Shown: positions 1-11,950 of the stretch, in pieces
Numbering within the stretch: the stretch's first letter is position 1
Layout: each line of letters starts with the position of its first letter
Assembly: GCA_031002005.1 (NCBI GenBank)
Contig: CM061921.1
Location: forward strand, 121,116,597 to 121,180,596
Length of the DNA: 64,000 nt
Source of the DNA: Vandiemenella viatica
Taxonomy: Eukaryota; Arthropoda; Insecta; Orthoptera; Morabidae
Direction of reading: 5' to 3'
Notes under the pieces: model-generated
Databases searched by the model: none
Told to the model about the DNA's origin: nothing
Seen by the model: the letters and a program-made list of their open reading frames with translations, nothing else
Translations under genes and position numbers: made by a program

Positions 1-1629
1 GCACTTGAATAATTGAATTTGTTTCCGCGTATCACCAAATAACTTGTTCTCACTCTTGTGGTGACACCATTTTCAGTTAAGCTACTGCAGCATGACCTAC
101 AACCTCTTGTGCATGTTTCAAAAATAGTAAACAGAACTTCCACAGTTTCTCTAAATATTGCAATGCATGTTATCAACTTCCTTCTATTCGTTGATTTTTG
201 GCAGCCAAATAAAAGGTGTCAGATTCATTGTGGACACCCTGTACATTACATACCATTGTTGGTATAGGTGGTGCATGTGGTATGGTCAGTAATAAAGTTT
301 GTGAAACATATAAGTTGGAGAGGGGAGGGGAAAGAATGGAGGGAAAGTATTTTGGAGAGAGAAGGATACATGTTTCAGGGAAGAAATGTAGGAAATCACA
401 CTTATGATGAAAGATTTTATTAATAATCTCAAGAACATGGAAGACTTTGATGATGAATATATTGTGGCAATTAGTTTTTGGATGTACAGGACAAGAGTTA
501 TGGAATGTGGGACAGATAATGGTACCAATAGGCATGCTTTTGTACAAGGTGCAGGAGGCTGGAGAGAGATTCCTTATCTCAATAGATGCACCTACATACC
601 TGTCACTTTATTTTTTCCAAACTATAATGTGTTTATCTTCATTATTCTTCAATCATTCATCAATATCATAATTTCTGATGGCATTAGGTTTCCACAGTTC
701 ATTTCCTGTCATTCCCATACTACCATTATGGCATTTGTACACCCATCAACTTGCTGTGTGTTTGATGAGAGTTACCCTGAAATATTGTGAATCACATTCA
801 TGTTTTCCGTATAATCAAAGCTCTCCAGATTTAAGTGGTCAATGATGTTTTTTTATGTTTTTATATTGACTTCAAGCCTGTACATAACTGACATATTGAC
901 TGAAGTTGAAAGTTTTTTAAAAAGGAGAAACTTGAGAAGTAGAGACATCAGTTGTAATAAGCCCACAGTTTGATTATTGAAACATATGGACTGCAATATG
1001 AATAGGTACATTTAAATCATAATAAAGTGGCACTTAAAAGGTTGAAAAACAGTAATGGTAATTGTCACTTATAAGTTCCAGTTAAATGATGACCAAATAT
1101 AGAACTTTAAAGTACCAGTGATTCAGAGCAAGCATTGATTTTTTTTAAAGTGCAAATGGAAGTCTGTATTTTAAATTTTATTAGTAATTCATTTTGAGTT
1201 CCACTTCTTTTTTAGTTGGATATAAAAATAAATTCTAAAAGTAGCAGCTTTGATTCATTTCTTATAAAGTTTTCGATTAGAATTTTTGCTTTGCTAGAAT
1301 CACACATATGAGGTAGATATCAATTAATCATCGATTTCAGAACACACAATGAGCAGAATTTTTATATTCATAAATTTCTCTCATAAGTATAAATTAATCT
1401 TAAATACTTTTCTCCATACATTGCTTCTCATCTGACAGAAAAATATCAAGTTTAAAATAGTTCATAATTTCATAGAAATAAGTAAGTAGCTTTATTATTG
1501 CTGTTTGTTATTTTAAACTATTAGACTAAGGCTTACAGTATTTCCACAATACGGAGAAATTTTTGTTTTGATTGAATTAAAGGAAACCAATGGGAAGTAA
1601 AATTTTAACATACATTTTGATATTTTCAG
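1..1629 (+). other. Intron upstream of the first visible Dscam-like exon
   Basis: This is AT-rich sequence with no exon-like reading frame flanked by splice sites. About 230-560 is a fragment of the family Y repeat described separately. From 560 to 1629 I see nothing beyond ordinary AT-rich intron and the polypyrimidine and AG that precede 1630. The exon for the preceding Ig7 domain must lie to the left of the window. Confidence 0.6.
230..560 (-). repeat. Degenerate fragment of TIR repeat family Y
   Basis: Reverse translation of this stretch contains FPETCILLSPKYFPSILSPP, which matches FPEMCVLLPKILHTSPPRP read from the same strand near 46.9-47.0 kb. The nucleotide order also matches the 46.86-47.1 kb stretch: a GA-rich run, then a segment like tttcagggaaggaacatag. 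It is therefore an old partial copy of the repeat whose full structure is seen at 54960-56590. Ends are approximate. Confidence 0.5.
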
Positions 1630-1749
1630 TACCCCCAACATGGGTGGTTAAGCCACAGGATACTTCTACAAAACTAGGTCAACAGGCTGTAATGGACTGC
1701 AAAGTTGAAGGATTTCCACAGCCAACAGTATCATGGAAGAAAGCTTCAG
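1630..1749 (+). CDS. Dscam: Dscam-like exon, first half of Ig domain 8
   Basis: This internal exon encodes the N-terminal half of an immunoglobulin domain in a Dscam-family homophilic adhesion receptor, a surface protein used in neurite self-recognition and, in insects, in immunity. It is 120 bp, entered in phase 1 after a tttcag acceptor and left in phase 1 before a gtattt donor. The peptide opens PPTWVVKPQDTSTKLG, carries the B-strand cysteine in MDCKVEGFPQP and the C-strand tryptophan in VSWKKAS. The split of the domain right after the WKKA-G segment is the position I remember for Dscam Ig8. Codon phase joins it cleanly to the next exon 6.3 kb downstream, which supplies the F-strand cysteine. 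The family assignment is strong. The paralogue (Dscam1, 2, 3 or 4 type) is not resolved; the wording seems nearer the Dscam2/4 group from memory only. Confidence 0.9.
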
Positions 1750-2104
1750 GTATTTAAAATATAAAATGGTTACAAGTTAAACTTTTATTTTAGACTTAAA
1801 TGAAAGTGAGATTACTAATTTAAATCATAAACAACCAAAATAAGTGTCCTTAAGTATTATTCTGAATAAATTACATACTTTAAGTATAATTTCCAAAAAA
1901 CCATCCATTTGATTATAATTATCAAAATATGAAATGAATGGTGATAACTTATTCTGCTATTTTCATAACAGTGGGAAGGTTAACTTTGTTAGGTCACAAG
2001 ATAGTAAAAGTAAATGCTTCAGTTTCCAAAGATGAAGGCAGGAGGACATTGACAATAAATAATTTTGACCAAATTATAAAAATTGTGATGGATTTATCAA
2101 TAGG

Positions 2105-2420
2105 TGATTACCAGAGGATGAAGCCAGTTGGATGCTTCTTGTCAAGGACATATTTGTATGCTATTTGCCACCAGTAAGATTTAGAATGGGAAAAAGTGAC
2201 AGCTGTAACTGTAAAACAGCTGCCAACATCTTGGGAAATGATACGGGCAACTATTGGGTGGACTAGGTTATAGATATGAGAAGTTTGCCTATTTTTGTTA
2301 ATCCTGGTGGAAAGTTGGGTAATAGTGAAGCCTTTGTTTGAAGTGGTGGAGTGGAGGCTAGTGAGCACATGTGTGGGGGGTGTTTTTTGGCAGCTGCATG
2401 GCCTTTTATTCCCCAAAGAA
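2105..2420 (-). repeat. Possible relative of family Y
   Basis: Read on the minus strand this segment gives CFTVTAVTF followed by WWQIAYKYVLDKKHP. That resembles the minus-strand reading of family Y (CITVRDVRV then WEVAYQHFLDT at 46.4-46.6 kb, and CFTIRAVRI then WELSYKHILDTRH at 55.3-55.5 kb). The nucleotide match is patchy, so this may be an older branch of the same family. There is no TIR here. Confidence 0.3.
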
Positions 2421-2599
2421 GATTCCCCCCCCCCCCAAGATATCTACCAGATGCATTGAAGTACCAAAAGCCATAAGATACCTCCCAATATTCTGTGGCA
2501 CCCCCTTTGCCCAGCAAAGTACAGCAACACAATGGGGTGGGCATTGCTTCAACAAGTCATTGGAAGTACCCGAAAGATATATTCAGTAATATTCCTCTA

Positions 2600-3060
2600 T
2601 AGTCATCTATAATTGTGAAAGTGTTGCCAGTGCAGGATACTGTGCATGAACTGACCTTTCCATTATGTCCCAGACATGTCTGGTTGGTTCCATGTCTGAC
2701 GCTCTAGGTGACCAAATCGTATGCTGGAATTGTCCAGAACATTCCTCAAATGAATCGTGAATGCTTTTGGCTTCGTTAAATGGTCCATTGTTGTCATGGA
2801 GAAGTCTACTTTTCTTTGGGAACATTCAGGTCACAAATGGGTGGAAATGATCTCCAACTATTGCCAGTCAATGATGAGTACACTTTTACCAGAGATTATA
2901 TAAACACATCCCATACTAGGATGGAGCCACCACCTTCCTGGCAATCTGGTCTGTGACACACTTTAACCTTACCATCAGCTCTTACCAAGTGGAATCATGA
3001 CTCATCTGACCATGCAACCTTCTTACAGTCATTTAGGTTTCAACTGAAGTGTGTACAAGC
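2600..3060 (-). pseudogene. Tc1-like transposase, degenerate
   Basis: The minus strand encodes the central and C-terminal part of a Tc1/mariner-superfamily transposase, a cut-and-paste DDE enzyme. Recognisable pieces in order are VAWSDES (first catalytic Asp region, about 3020), VKVCHRPDC with GGGSILVW, LLHDNNG (second Asp, about 2797), then IWSPRASDMEPTRHVWDIME, in which the Glu of MEPTRH occupies the third catalytic position of a DD-E enzyme. The family normally reads WPPRSPDMNPIEHLWD here. Stops and frame changes interrupt the reading, the N-terminal DNA-binding part is not visible, and TIRs were not found. It is a dead copy inside the Dscam-like intron. Confidence 0.7.
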
Positions 3061-3369
3061 CCAATAGAGGCATTGCAGCTGATGGTGTTTTGCTTTCTAT
3101 TGCCATATCCCATGAACACCAAAATTCACTGCACTGTTGTGTCTGCCATACATACCACACTGAGTGTTACTGTTCTTTGATGCTCTGGTCAGTCACTGCA
3201 TTGTCCTATGCAGGAGGTAATGCCAGAAATTACATATTCATGGGACAACCTTAACATTATGGAGCAAGGAATGATGAATTCACTAATGATTTCTAAAATG
3301 GAATACCCCAAGCTTCTAGCACTACCTACATTCCACATTCAAAGTCTTTTATTCATGTTGAGCAGCCAT

Positions 3370-3670
3370 AATCACATCAGAAAACCTTTCATGTGACTCA
3401 ACAGAGAAGAAACTATTCTGTTCTGCTTAGCACATTGATATGTTTCTTCTGTGATGCTGCCGCCATTTGGATATTTACATCTTCCTATTCCATGAGTTTT
3501 GCCAGTATCTTCTGTATAGAATATATGAAGCAGATAATTGAGGATGTGGGTTGTAAGGGGTATGTAGTGGTTAGCACAAGATAGGAAGAGGTGGAGCATT
3601 GCATCAAACCAATAGAAAGACTGATGACAGCAAAAAAAAAAAAGAAGAAGAAGGAAAAAAAAGAGATTAT
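3370..3670 (+). repeat. Unclassified segment ending in an A-rich tail
   Basis: Positions about 3631-3664 form an A-rich run with interspersed aag triplets, directly after tagaaagactgatgacagc. The tail suggests the 3' end of a retroposed sequence inserted on the plus strand. No coding motif is clear enough to name the source, and no target duplication was identified. Confidence 0.25.
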
Positions 3671-4784
3671 TTTCCAATAATTTTTGATGAATCTTTTGAT
3701 GAATATGATTTTATATGTAATAATTTTGCTATTACTCCATCCCACAAACTGTAGGGTCAGTATTTTATGCTGTAATGTATTGAAAATGACCATATTCTAT
3801 TTTATTGCATCATATATTAGATAGTGCAAAAGTATAGCCTATGGTAGGACTAGAATAGGTAGATATGCTCAAGATTTAGAACAATATGTATTATAAGGAA
3901 AGGATCCATGCATTAATTTATGCTATCACTTAGTACTGCTTGTCTGAAATTACTCTAAGTCACACAATTCATTGCTTAGTCTCACCTGCACTGTCCAAAA
4001 ATGGATTACCATCTGCCACGCAGGCATCTACTGGCCAACCTTTTATACTATTGCCTTGTAAATATCTTTAATAATGGTGAATCCACACAGTAATTAATTT
4101 TTCACATGAGAAATTGCAAAGTCCCCTGTTCTTTTGATATCAAAATTTTAACGGAAGTTTACCAAAATATGCAATCTCATAGAATAAGTTATTTCCAACA
4201 TTTATAGTTATGTAAACTTTCTCAAATTCCTATTAGTTTGGCAGCTGTAAATTGTTTATGTGAGAAGGTTGTTAATTTCTTTTATTTGATCAGTATTTAA
4301 TTTCTGGCACAGTTATTTTTCACAAACAACTTCTTTTAATTTTCTGTTTGAGATACTGTTTGGACCTGTATTTATCTTCTTTTAGATGTTATTCTGTCAA
4401 ATTTGTTTTTGTGTAACAGATTTGGCCATAACAGCTGTTTTTATTGTATTTTAAAATTCAATATCTTTGTAGTTCTAAATCAATTTTTCTGCCTATACAA
4501 AGCATATATCCAAAAAAATCTTTTTTTTTTTTAGAATTTTTCTCAATAATTATGGCTTTTGGTATCCATCACTTTTGGTATTGCTGCATTACTTCAGCTT
4601 GTAAACTGCTGCAATACCAAAATTAAACTTTATACAATTTAAATGGAATGTTAAATAGTTTACTCACTAAAGTTCCTTGAGTGGTCAAAGACTTACATTC
4701 TGTTCCATTACCTGATGTCTAACTGATCATTTGATGTAAGATCAAAAGTTTTAATATGAAAAGATTTCAACTTTCCAGCCATGT

Positions 4785-5160
4785 TACGAGAGCGAATCAA
4801 AAATTAAGTTATACTCTCAAGTTATGGCCATTTATGAAACCACAAACACACAGACAACATGGCTATGATAACATACAATGTAAGTTCACTGTTCCATATA
4901 GTCGCCAAGAGACTTTAAACATTTCTCAGAACAGTCAACCAACTTTTTGGTTCGGATGTGTAGAAATCACCTCCAGCGCTATGTAACCACCTGGTGACAG
5001 CTGCTTTCACCTCCTCATCATTTCAGAATTGTCGTCCACTGAGATCCTTTTTCAGCTTACCAAATACATGTTAATTTCATGGCACTAAGTCTGCACTGTA
5101 CGGAGGCTGTTGCCATACATCCTACTTGAATCTCTACAGCAGTTCGGACGTTTGTCAGGC
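4785..5160 (-). pseudogene. Mariner transposase C-terminal fragment
   Basis: Minus-strand translation shows APYSADLVP, then HVFGKLKKDLSGRQF, NDEEVKAAVTRWLHSAGGDF and a decayed tail. Mariner transposases have PYSPDLAPSDYHLF, KKxLxGxxF, WLxxQxxDFY and KCxxxxGDYVEK in this order. The third catalytic Asp is lost (a stop follows LVPWN) and the ending is scrambled. The stretch gagcgaatcaaaaattaagt near 4790 has the look of a mariner terminal repeat. The N-terminal two thirds of the protein is not recognisable, so this is an old truncated copy. Confidence 0.6.
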
Positions 5161-7311
5161 TGTGTGAGATGTTGTGTTATAGTGCTACAGAATCATACTG
5201 GAGTTCAATTTTCCCCACCACTTTTATTTACTCGTCTCACACAATCAGAATTTTGTAGCATATTCTGTGAAAGTTTGAAACACGTAAGTTAAGTATTGTT
5301 TTTGTAAGAAAATGAGGTTTTTTTTACAAGGATATGTGGTTTTTACATAACAGAATTCGGCTAAATTCAGAAAAGTATAATTAAAATGAAGGAGAATTTT
5401 TCCTGAGTACAATGCATTTGTTTTTATAAAAATCCATGTGTAACTTTGGCTAGAATAGAAAAAGTAAAATTTACAATAATTTTAAGGTAGTGGAATCTGG
5501 AAGTGCAAGGTCCAGCAAGGATAAATTTACAATGAAAAACTAAGATTTTTTAAACAATAGTATGGCATCTAAAGAGCAATCATAGCCATTAGATAGCATC
5601 ACTATCTTATAGAAAATTTTATGTAGAATTATTTAAACCATGTTTCAGCTTTATAGATTAAATATTTTAGGAGACACAGATTTTTTAAATCTTTCATCAT
5701 GAATTACACTAGGTTAAATGATTGTACACAAGAAGGTTTATATGCTAAAAATAGAGGAGAAAAAGCAGATAATTTTGAAACTAGTTTCAGCACAGTAGTT
5801 TGAATACTTTGAATATGAGAGTAAATTTTAAATATCACCACAAAAATAATTTTTTATATTTAAACTAATAGAAATAAGAAAATTTTTGTAGGGATCAATT
5901 TTGATGTTTAGGCAATGTACTACCAATCACCAAAATTTCCAGGTGATCAAAGCAAAAATAAGGTCAAAAAAGCAAAAAATCCGTGGAAATCTGGTGAACC
6001 TCTGTAAGTGGCCTATAAATGGACCCCTGTGAACAGCAGTTAAACAGTTGTTGGCAAGCACTTGTGGGGTAAGCCACACATGGCTTAAAGCTGATTTGAC
6101 ATGATGAGTGTGTAAGACACTGGAAATTGTATGTAGGCACGAGGCTAGTCCGTCAGGCATTGTAGGTCTATCATTTATGGTGCAGACATAGTTACACTCT
6201 CAATGTAGCTGTACATTAATCAGTTAGGGGTTTTTGGGAGTTGGGTGTGGCTTGTATCACAGTTCAAATCTGCAATCAAATTATTTTAGGAAAAGAAGTC
6301 TCGATGTTGTATATTTGTCTCAGAGTGATGTAATTATATTGAGAATATAGTGTTTTGAAATTTATTTGGAAGTCTGCAGTGAACATTATTTCAGTTGTTG
6401 TTGTTGGAGTTAAAGGGCGTGTCGACGGCGGGGTCATTAGAGCCAACATTATTTCAAACCTACCTACTCAAGCTGAGGTTATCAGGTTGATGGTGACCAC
6501 AAGACCAAATGACAAGCTATCCTTAGGCCTCACTAATGGTCAAATCTCACGTTAAGCTGTATTATACTAGCCCCACATGCAGCTTAGTCACGGTCAATTT
6601 GAACCCCTGTTTCAGTGAGAATTTTCATAAGCCCTTGCTCTCCTCTTGCACAGCTTGGCATGTAGTATGCAGTTCACCAGAATCCCATTGACTCCATCCA
6701 TTTTTTGGGTAATTCTCTTATTCCCAACATGGCTTCAAGAATTGAAGGGACATTTGTCATGCTCAACTCAGCAAAACATGAGAACACATTTCTTTTAATA
6801 TCTGAATGTTCAAATAAATTTCACCATAATGTGGCACCATCCAAGTGAAATAGGTAGTTGTCTGACTAAAGAATCTGGGTCTGTGTTTGGTTATGTGTTT
6901 TTTGCTCTAGTAGGCATCTGTTGGGTATAAAATTCACATTACAGGTAAAATTTGTACATGTAACTTGCACCTAATACAGATACATTTCTTATAATTTTTT
7001 ATATGTCTCTTCCTTTATAATTTTATGTGAAATATTTCATGTGTTAATAATTCTGCAGCTAATCATGTGATCTTCCAAAATCAGTCGACCTTTCTAGAAT
7101 AACTACAATTTATTTTCATTGGTCATTATGTTTACTGATGTAAAATTTCTCTTAGGAGAATACGTCGATGATTTAGTATCATTTGACTAAATATTACTGT
7201 AGAAAAGATACAAGAGAACAATTTTATCTAAAATGAGGAGAAGATGATTAACGAAAGAAGTTGTATTAAGTTCACTTCTTTACAAAAATGTAAATATAAA
7301 CACAGTTACAA

Positions 7312-7313
<2 letters not shown>

Positions 7314-7342
<29 letters not shown>
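7314..7342. repeat. (AT)n microsatellite
   Basis: An uninterrupted AT dinucleotide run sits immediately before a family Y terminal sequence that starts gggaaaataa. Confidence 0.9.
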
Positions 7343-7346
<4 letters not shown>

Positions 7347-7530
7347 AAAATAAACAGTTACCCGTCACTTACCACAGATGAAGGCAGGAGGGCGACACAC
7401 GTAAAAACACAGAAACACACGAATTGCACAATATTTCGACCTTAGTCTTACTCATGTGGAAGGCGAGACATATGGCAGGGGGAAAGATGTGGTCACATCC
7501 CAACCCGCCACATGAATCTGGGTCTCCTCT
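7343..7530 (+). repeat. Family Y terminal fragment
   Basis: This segment carries the family Y end signature: cacttaccacagatgaaggc, then aggagggcga, aaaacacagaaacacacgaa, acaatatttc and a ggcgagacatatggcagggg block. The same order is seen at 46.02-46.2 kb and 54.97-55.2 kb. Only one terminal repeat is present, so this is a truncated insertion next to the AT microsatellite. Confidence 0.6.
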
Positions 7531-8019
7531 GAGGTTGATCTTGAAAGTATCAAATTATTTTGTATAGAGCAAATATATTTTTAATGTTTTTATCATTTAT
7601 TTTTGTACTAAATCACTTCTGGAAATATATTAAAACTTCGAATAACATGGTCTGTGAGTTACATCTGCAGAAAATACATGGATTTTAAATGTTGATATGT
7701 TTCTCAAAATTTGAGATGCCTATACTCTTGCACAGTATGTATAACACCTTCTGTTCCTGTTATCAGGCATGTAAAAAATTTCACATTTTGATACATAGCC
7801 ATAATAATTTAAAGATTTACAAATAAAAAATGCAGTTATCTAGAAAAAACATTTCAGGTGTATTTCTTCCTGACATTATGTGGTTGACTGACAACAAATT
7901 GTTTAATTTTTTCATAACTATTAATTTAATTATTAAATAATATAATCACTGTTTTGTTTCACATAACATCTGGCTGCATATTTTGTATTGAAACTGTCAA
8001 TACATTTATTTGTTGACAG

Positions 8020-8226
8020 GAGTAAAGCCAGGACAATATACGGACTTGATCAACCCACCCTCAGAACTATCTTTACCAGTTCCCAGTGCAGAAGCAATTC
8101 AAGTATTGCCCAATGGTTCCCTGCTTATAGAAAGCGTCTCTCAGGATGACGAAGGACAGTATCTCTGTGAGGCCAGCAATGGCATTGGTGTTGGGCTGAG
8201 TGCTGTTGTACAACTAACTGTAAACG
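8020..8226 (+). CDS. Dscam: Dscam-like exon, second half of Ig domain 8
   Basis: This 207-bp exon completes the Ig domain begun at 1630. It is preceded by tgttgacag and followed by a gtagta donor, and is phase 1 at both ends. It starts with the last two bases of a Gly codon, then VKPGQYTDL, and carries the strand-E and strand-F signature NGSLLIESVSQDDEGQYLCE followed by ASNGIG and VVQLTVN. The D-x-G-x-Y-x-C motif gives the second disulphide cysteine. ASNGIG before the G strand is a typical Dscam Ig8 feature in my memory of the family. An ATG at 8010 lies in the upstream intron and is not a translation start. The intron that follows is about 37.4 kb and holds most of the mobile DNA in this window. 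Confidence 0.92.
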
Positions 8227-9111
8227 GTAGTAAAAGATTTTATTTTTAAAAAAATTACACATATTTTAAAAATCAAATCAGATTGGTTTTTTAAATACTT
8301 TTTTTTAATGTTACATTAACTGACTTGATTACATATGGTTCAGTAATAGTTGAAGGGCTGGTTTAGTGTTTAAAATTTTAAGCATTGGTTTATTAAGAAG
8401 TGTTTTAAAATTTTTCCCTGAAAATATAATAAGCTCATATTTTATTTTCAAACTTTTGCCTAACTTATTAAACTGTTGTTTCTATTTCATCTAAATGTTG
8501 TGTTTGAATAATTTTGTATAGCCAAAATAATTTAAATTTTTTTGACATTTTACTTGTTACTTCACAATAATCAAACAATGTCGATATTACACTGGAGGGG
8601 TGTTTTTCTTGGTAGCATTTACATAAAAAATTGAGTAAATACGTCCCTTATATTTAATTAGAATAACATTTCTCATTAGAAGTGAAAAGCTTCAAGATAT
8701 TTTTATAGCCTACCACAGATGTTTAAAATTTGTAAATTCATCCTTGAAATGTATCTATAATCCTGCGCCTTTGTCCCAGATCATTGCAGCTACATAATGG
8801 CATTAGGCTCTTCCAAAGGGATTAACTAGTTTTAGCTTCTGTATTAAAAAGAATGTTTGACATGGCTAGCAGAGTAAGAGAGATTGTATGGCACAATTTC
8901 TATTCACAAGTTTATGTACAAAAGTACCGGTAACGTGTAAAAACCTGAACTTCTCTATAGTGCTTTGAGATTGACGATGATTTCTAGTATGTCTATGCAT
9001 TAAGAAATCATAGTAAAAAGTAAGAGGTATTAGTAATAATCATGATAATAATATGACATTGAACTTAAATAATAATTGCATCATTTAGTTCTCACAATCT
9101 GTTAACATAGT

Positions 9112-9330
9112 GGTCTGGTGGATCAGTGGTTAAGGCATCTGACTTGAGATCAAAAGATCCCTGATTCCAATCTCTATCTGGGTGGGGATTTTGAAAAGCC
9201 CTTAATGCGACCTTCAACTTTAGCACAGTTTGCTGTGTAATGTGAAGAATGCCAGAAATTCCATGTTAAACTGTAGGTCCTCTATACCTGGTAGGATTTC
9301 TGTGTTAGATTAAGGGTTGCCATAAAAAAG
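9112..9330 (+). mobile_element. tRNA-derived SINE
   Basis: The left part resembles a tRNA gene: an A-box-like gtggatcagtgg at 9117-9128, a 3-bp-spaced ttaaggcatctgacttgag, and a B-box-like ctgattccaatc at about 9161-9172. A roughly 140-bp tRNA-unrelated body follows, ending in an A-rich tail (ccataaaaaaggaaaa). It would be transcribed by RNA polymerase III and mobilised by a partner LINE. The B-box is decayed relative to GGTTCGAATCC, so this is an older copy. A functional tRNA is unlikely, since no good acceptor stem is seen. Confidence 0.6.
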
Positions 9331-9769
9331 GAAAATGTATGGCGAAATAAAATTCTGTCAAACTGGTGGCCAGACGACCTTTTTTAGGTTTCTGGTCAAT
9401 AATGCCATATGCCTTTTTGGAGAGGTACTTCATAAAAATAATTTTTTATACTGTAATAGTTTTGTAGACAGATTGTTATGTGGTGTCTTTACTAAAAAGT
9501 TTGTTATTTTTTATATTTTTAGTAATTCAATGTGTTGATTATTATATAAATATCTTCATAGAACGTACAAAAAAAATTAAACAATACTATTGATATATTG
9601 TTTCATATTTTCACAGTAAGTAATGCACATGCGTAAAATATTCATTTAAAAAAAATTGAATATGAAAATTAGTTCTCAACTAATTGAAAATTATTTATAT
9701 GTTTATTTATTCCAGAAATTCTTAGTGATGAAAGACCTTTGCAATGTTGAACATGTCATGGTTAATATA

Positions 9770-10910
9770 TGAGGGTAATTTTTTTAAGTAAGGTTCATTC
9801 GTGAATGTGAGGTGAGAATGACGTGCAGTCACCACAGTGCACAGAGCACATTTAAACACTATTTGCAAGTGTATCATTTGTCTGTGTGCTCACCTGTAGG
9901 AGTTTATAATGATTAAGAAAATGGATTCATCTGATTACTGTGATATATGATCTGTAATTCAATTTGTGAGTGTGAGAGACCAGCAGTGGAAATTCACCAT
10001 CGGATTTGTGAAGTGTACAGTGACAAATACTATGAGTGATTGTAAAGTTCGAAATTGAGTGAGAATTTTCAAGAACAGGAAGGTCAATGTGCTCGATAAG
10101 CTTTGCACAGACCAACCTTCCCTTATTTCTAATGACTTAGTTCGTGATGCGGACAGTAAAATTCAAAAGGACTGATGATTCACCATTTCACAGTTATCAA
10201 TTGATTTCCTACAGGTTTCAAGGTAAGTTTTGTAAGCCATTGTATTGGAGAAACTGAATTATCGAAAATTGTGTTGTTGGTGTGTTCCAAGACTGCTATT
10301 TGACAATCACTAAATGAAATGCTTGGGCTGTGCTTTATCATTTTTGACTTGATGACATCAGGAAGGAGATGAACTTCTGGACCACATCAATACAGACGAA
10401 GAGACTTGGGTGTCTCATATGGCTCCTGAGTCCATTTGACAATCAATGTAACAGTGACATGCATTACTGCCAACTAAACTGAAAGGCAAAAAGAAAATTC
10501 ATGGCATCTGTCTTTTGGGATTGGATATTGATTTTGTTAGTGGATTTTATGGCAAGGGGCACTCCAATTAATTCTGATGCAAGTTGAGTGACCTTGAGAA
10601 AACTCTGGCATAACATACAAAACAAGAGGCGTGGCCAACTGTCTTCCGGTATGATGTTGTTCCATGACAATGCAAGACCACATGTTTCTGCACAAACACC
10701 AGGTCTAATCAGATGTTTTTGATGGGAACAACTGGACAATTTACCTTATAGTCCAGACATTGCATCCAATTATTTTCACCTGTTTCCTTACTTAAAGGTT
10801 TTCGTTGGTGGTCAATGGTGTAACAACGAAGAAGAAGTGACAACTGCAGTAATTTTTTTCCCACAGGTAGCAGATTTCTTGACATCAGAATTCAAAATTT
10901 ATTTAACAAT
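9770..10910 (+). pseudogene. Mariner-family transposase, heavily degraded
   Basis: Read on the plus strand from an ATG near 9921, fragments follow the order of a mariner transposase. They are an N-terminal helix-turn-helix remnant ending VRIFKNRKVNVLDKLCTDQP, then SLISNDLVRDAD, then the catalytic core pieces EGDELLDHINTDEETWVSHM (first Asp; DETW in active enzymes, here DEETW), PESI, LFHDNARPHVSAQT (second Asp) and LPYSPDIASNYFHLF (third region). Many stops and frameshifts break it, so it cannot encode an active enzyme. The left boundary has a mariner-like terminal sequence, gagggtaatttttttaagta, near 9774. A matching right TIR was not found. Confidence 0.7.
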
Positions 10911-11289
10911 CAAAAAAATATTTGAAAAAAAATTAGAAATTATATAGAAAAGTAGACTAAATAATATAGAAATAAATATATTTTTAAGATATTTACAGTA
11001 TTTTTCATCTTAATAAAAAACAGAACTTATTTACTAATTATCTTTGGTTATACATAGAAGATAAATAATAATCATAATGAAAAACTGTTATTTCAAATGA
11101 GCAAATAAAATATTACGTATGCTATATATATATTTATATATATATTAGATACAGTTAATTCTTTCTTAGAAATTCATGTATGGAGTAGAAGGAGTTGCAA
11201 TAATCTAATCACTTAGTTTTTCTTTAAAATAAATCATTATTACCTATTAACTATTTTATACTTTTGAAAATTTGGCTTTAGTGGCAAAT

Positions 11290-11946
11290 CAGTGTAAACT
11301 CTTGTAACATTCAAAATATTTTATTGCACCATAGGCAATAAAAATTAAATTAATTAAATTTGAACCTGACAACCGCATGAAAGTATAGTATGAATCATAA
11401 TTATTGTAAAAAGTAAAAGTATACTCGCATTTTATCATGAAGGTGGTATGAAACATGTCTTCTTTAAGAAAATAACTCTGCATAGCTGAAAAACTATCAA
11501 AGTTACAGTGTCAGGACATATGACCAAAGCTGTAGCACACAGTTTCAGCATTAAAATGGTATATAATGGTAAACTTTTGTCGAGATATGAGTCTAAACAA
11601 ATAGAAAAGAATAAGTGCTTGGCTGAGAATGGCATGTGCTGCTCCCCAGGCATTTCAGGTATGAGCCTAAGGAAAAAATAATGTAGAGCTGAAATTTGGC
11701 ACTGATGTTGTTCAGTACCTAAGAAACAAGTAATGAAGATTACCTATTTCTGAGGTCTCTGAGTCATAGGTTTTTTTTTTTTTTTTTTTTTTTTTCCTTC
11801 AAGCAAGGGCATAAGTAGAATTTAAATGCTATAATCAGTATGAACATATTGTAGCTCTTAAAATATCAGCCTTAGTATCATTTCATTACATTCTAAGTAA
11901 TTTGCAGAAGCTAACCATTGAATGAACATGTAGTTTTGCATATAAC
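11290..11946 (-). repeat. Unnamed repeat family X, copy 1
   Basis: This segment is the inverted counterpart of 31572-32104. Both share a segment read as MPGEQHM followed by FSAKHLFFS and later LYTILMLKLC on one strand, and as SRYESKQ, EKNKCLAEN and MCCSPGIS on the other. Shared nucleotide landmarks include cctggggagcagcac, gagctacaatatgttcatac and a homopolymer T/A run in different places. I cannot place it in a transposon class. It ends within a few bases of the left LTR of the old element. Confidence 0.55.
11770..11797. repeat. Poly-T tract
   Basis: This is an uninterrupted T run of about 27 bases inside family X copy 1. Confidence 0.85.
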
Positions 11947-11950
11947 TAAT

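Larger units (their letters stand above)
1750..8019 (+). other. Dscam-like intron between the two Ig8 exons (6.27 kb)
   Basis: This intron has a gt start and ag end and separates two phase-1 exons. It contains dead Tc1 and mariner transposase remnants, an (AT)n microsatellite, and family Y fragments, listed separately. The stretches 3240-4750, 5300-6380 and 7530-8019 hold no gene I can recognise. Near 6410-6550 a GC-richer block starting ggcgtgtcgacggcggggtc looks like part of a dispersed repeat, but I cannot name it. Confidence 0.7.

Noticed and set aside
9112..9185. Possible functional tRNA gene
   Set aside because: The A- and B-box-like blocks are present, but there is no convincing acceptor stem and the sequence continues into a SINE body with an A-rich tail.
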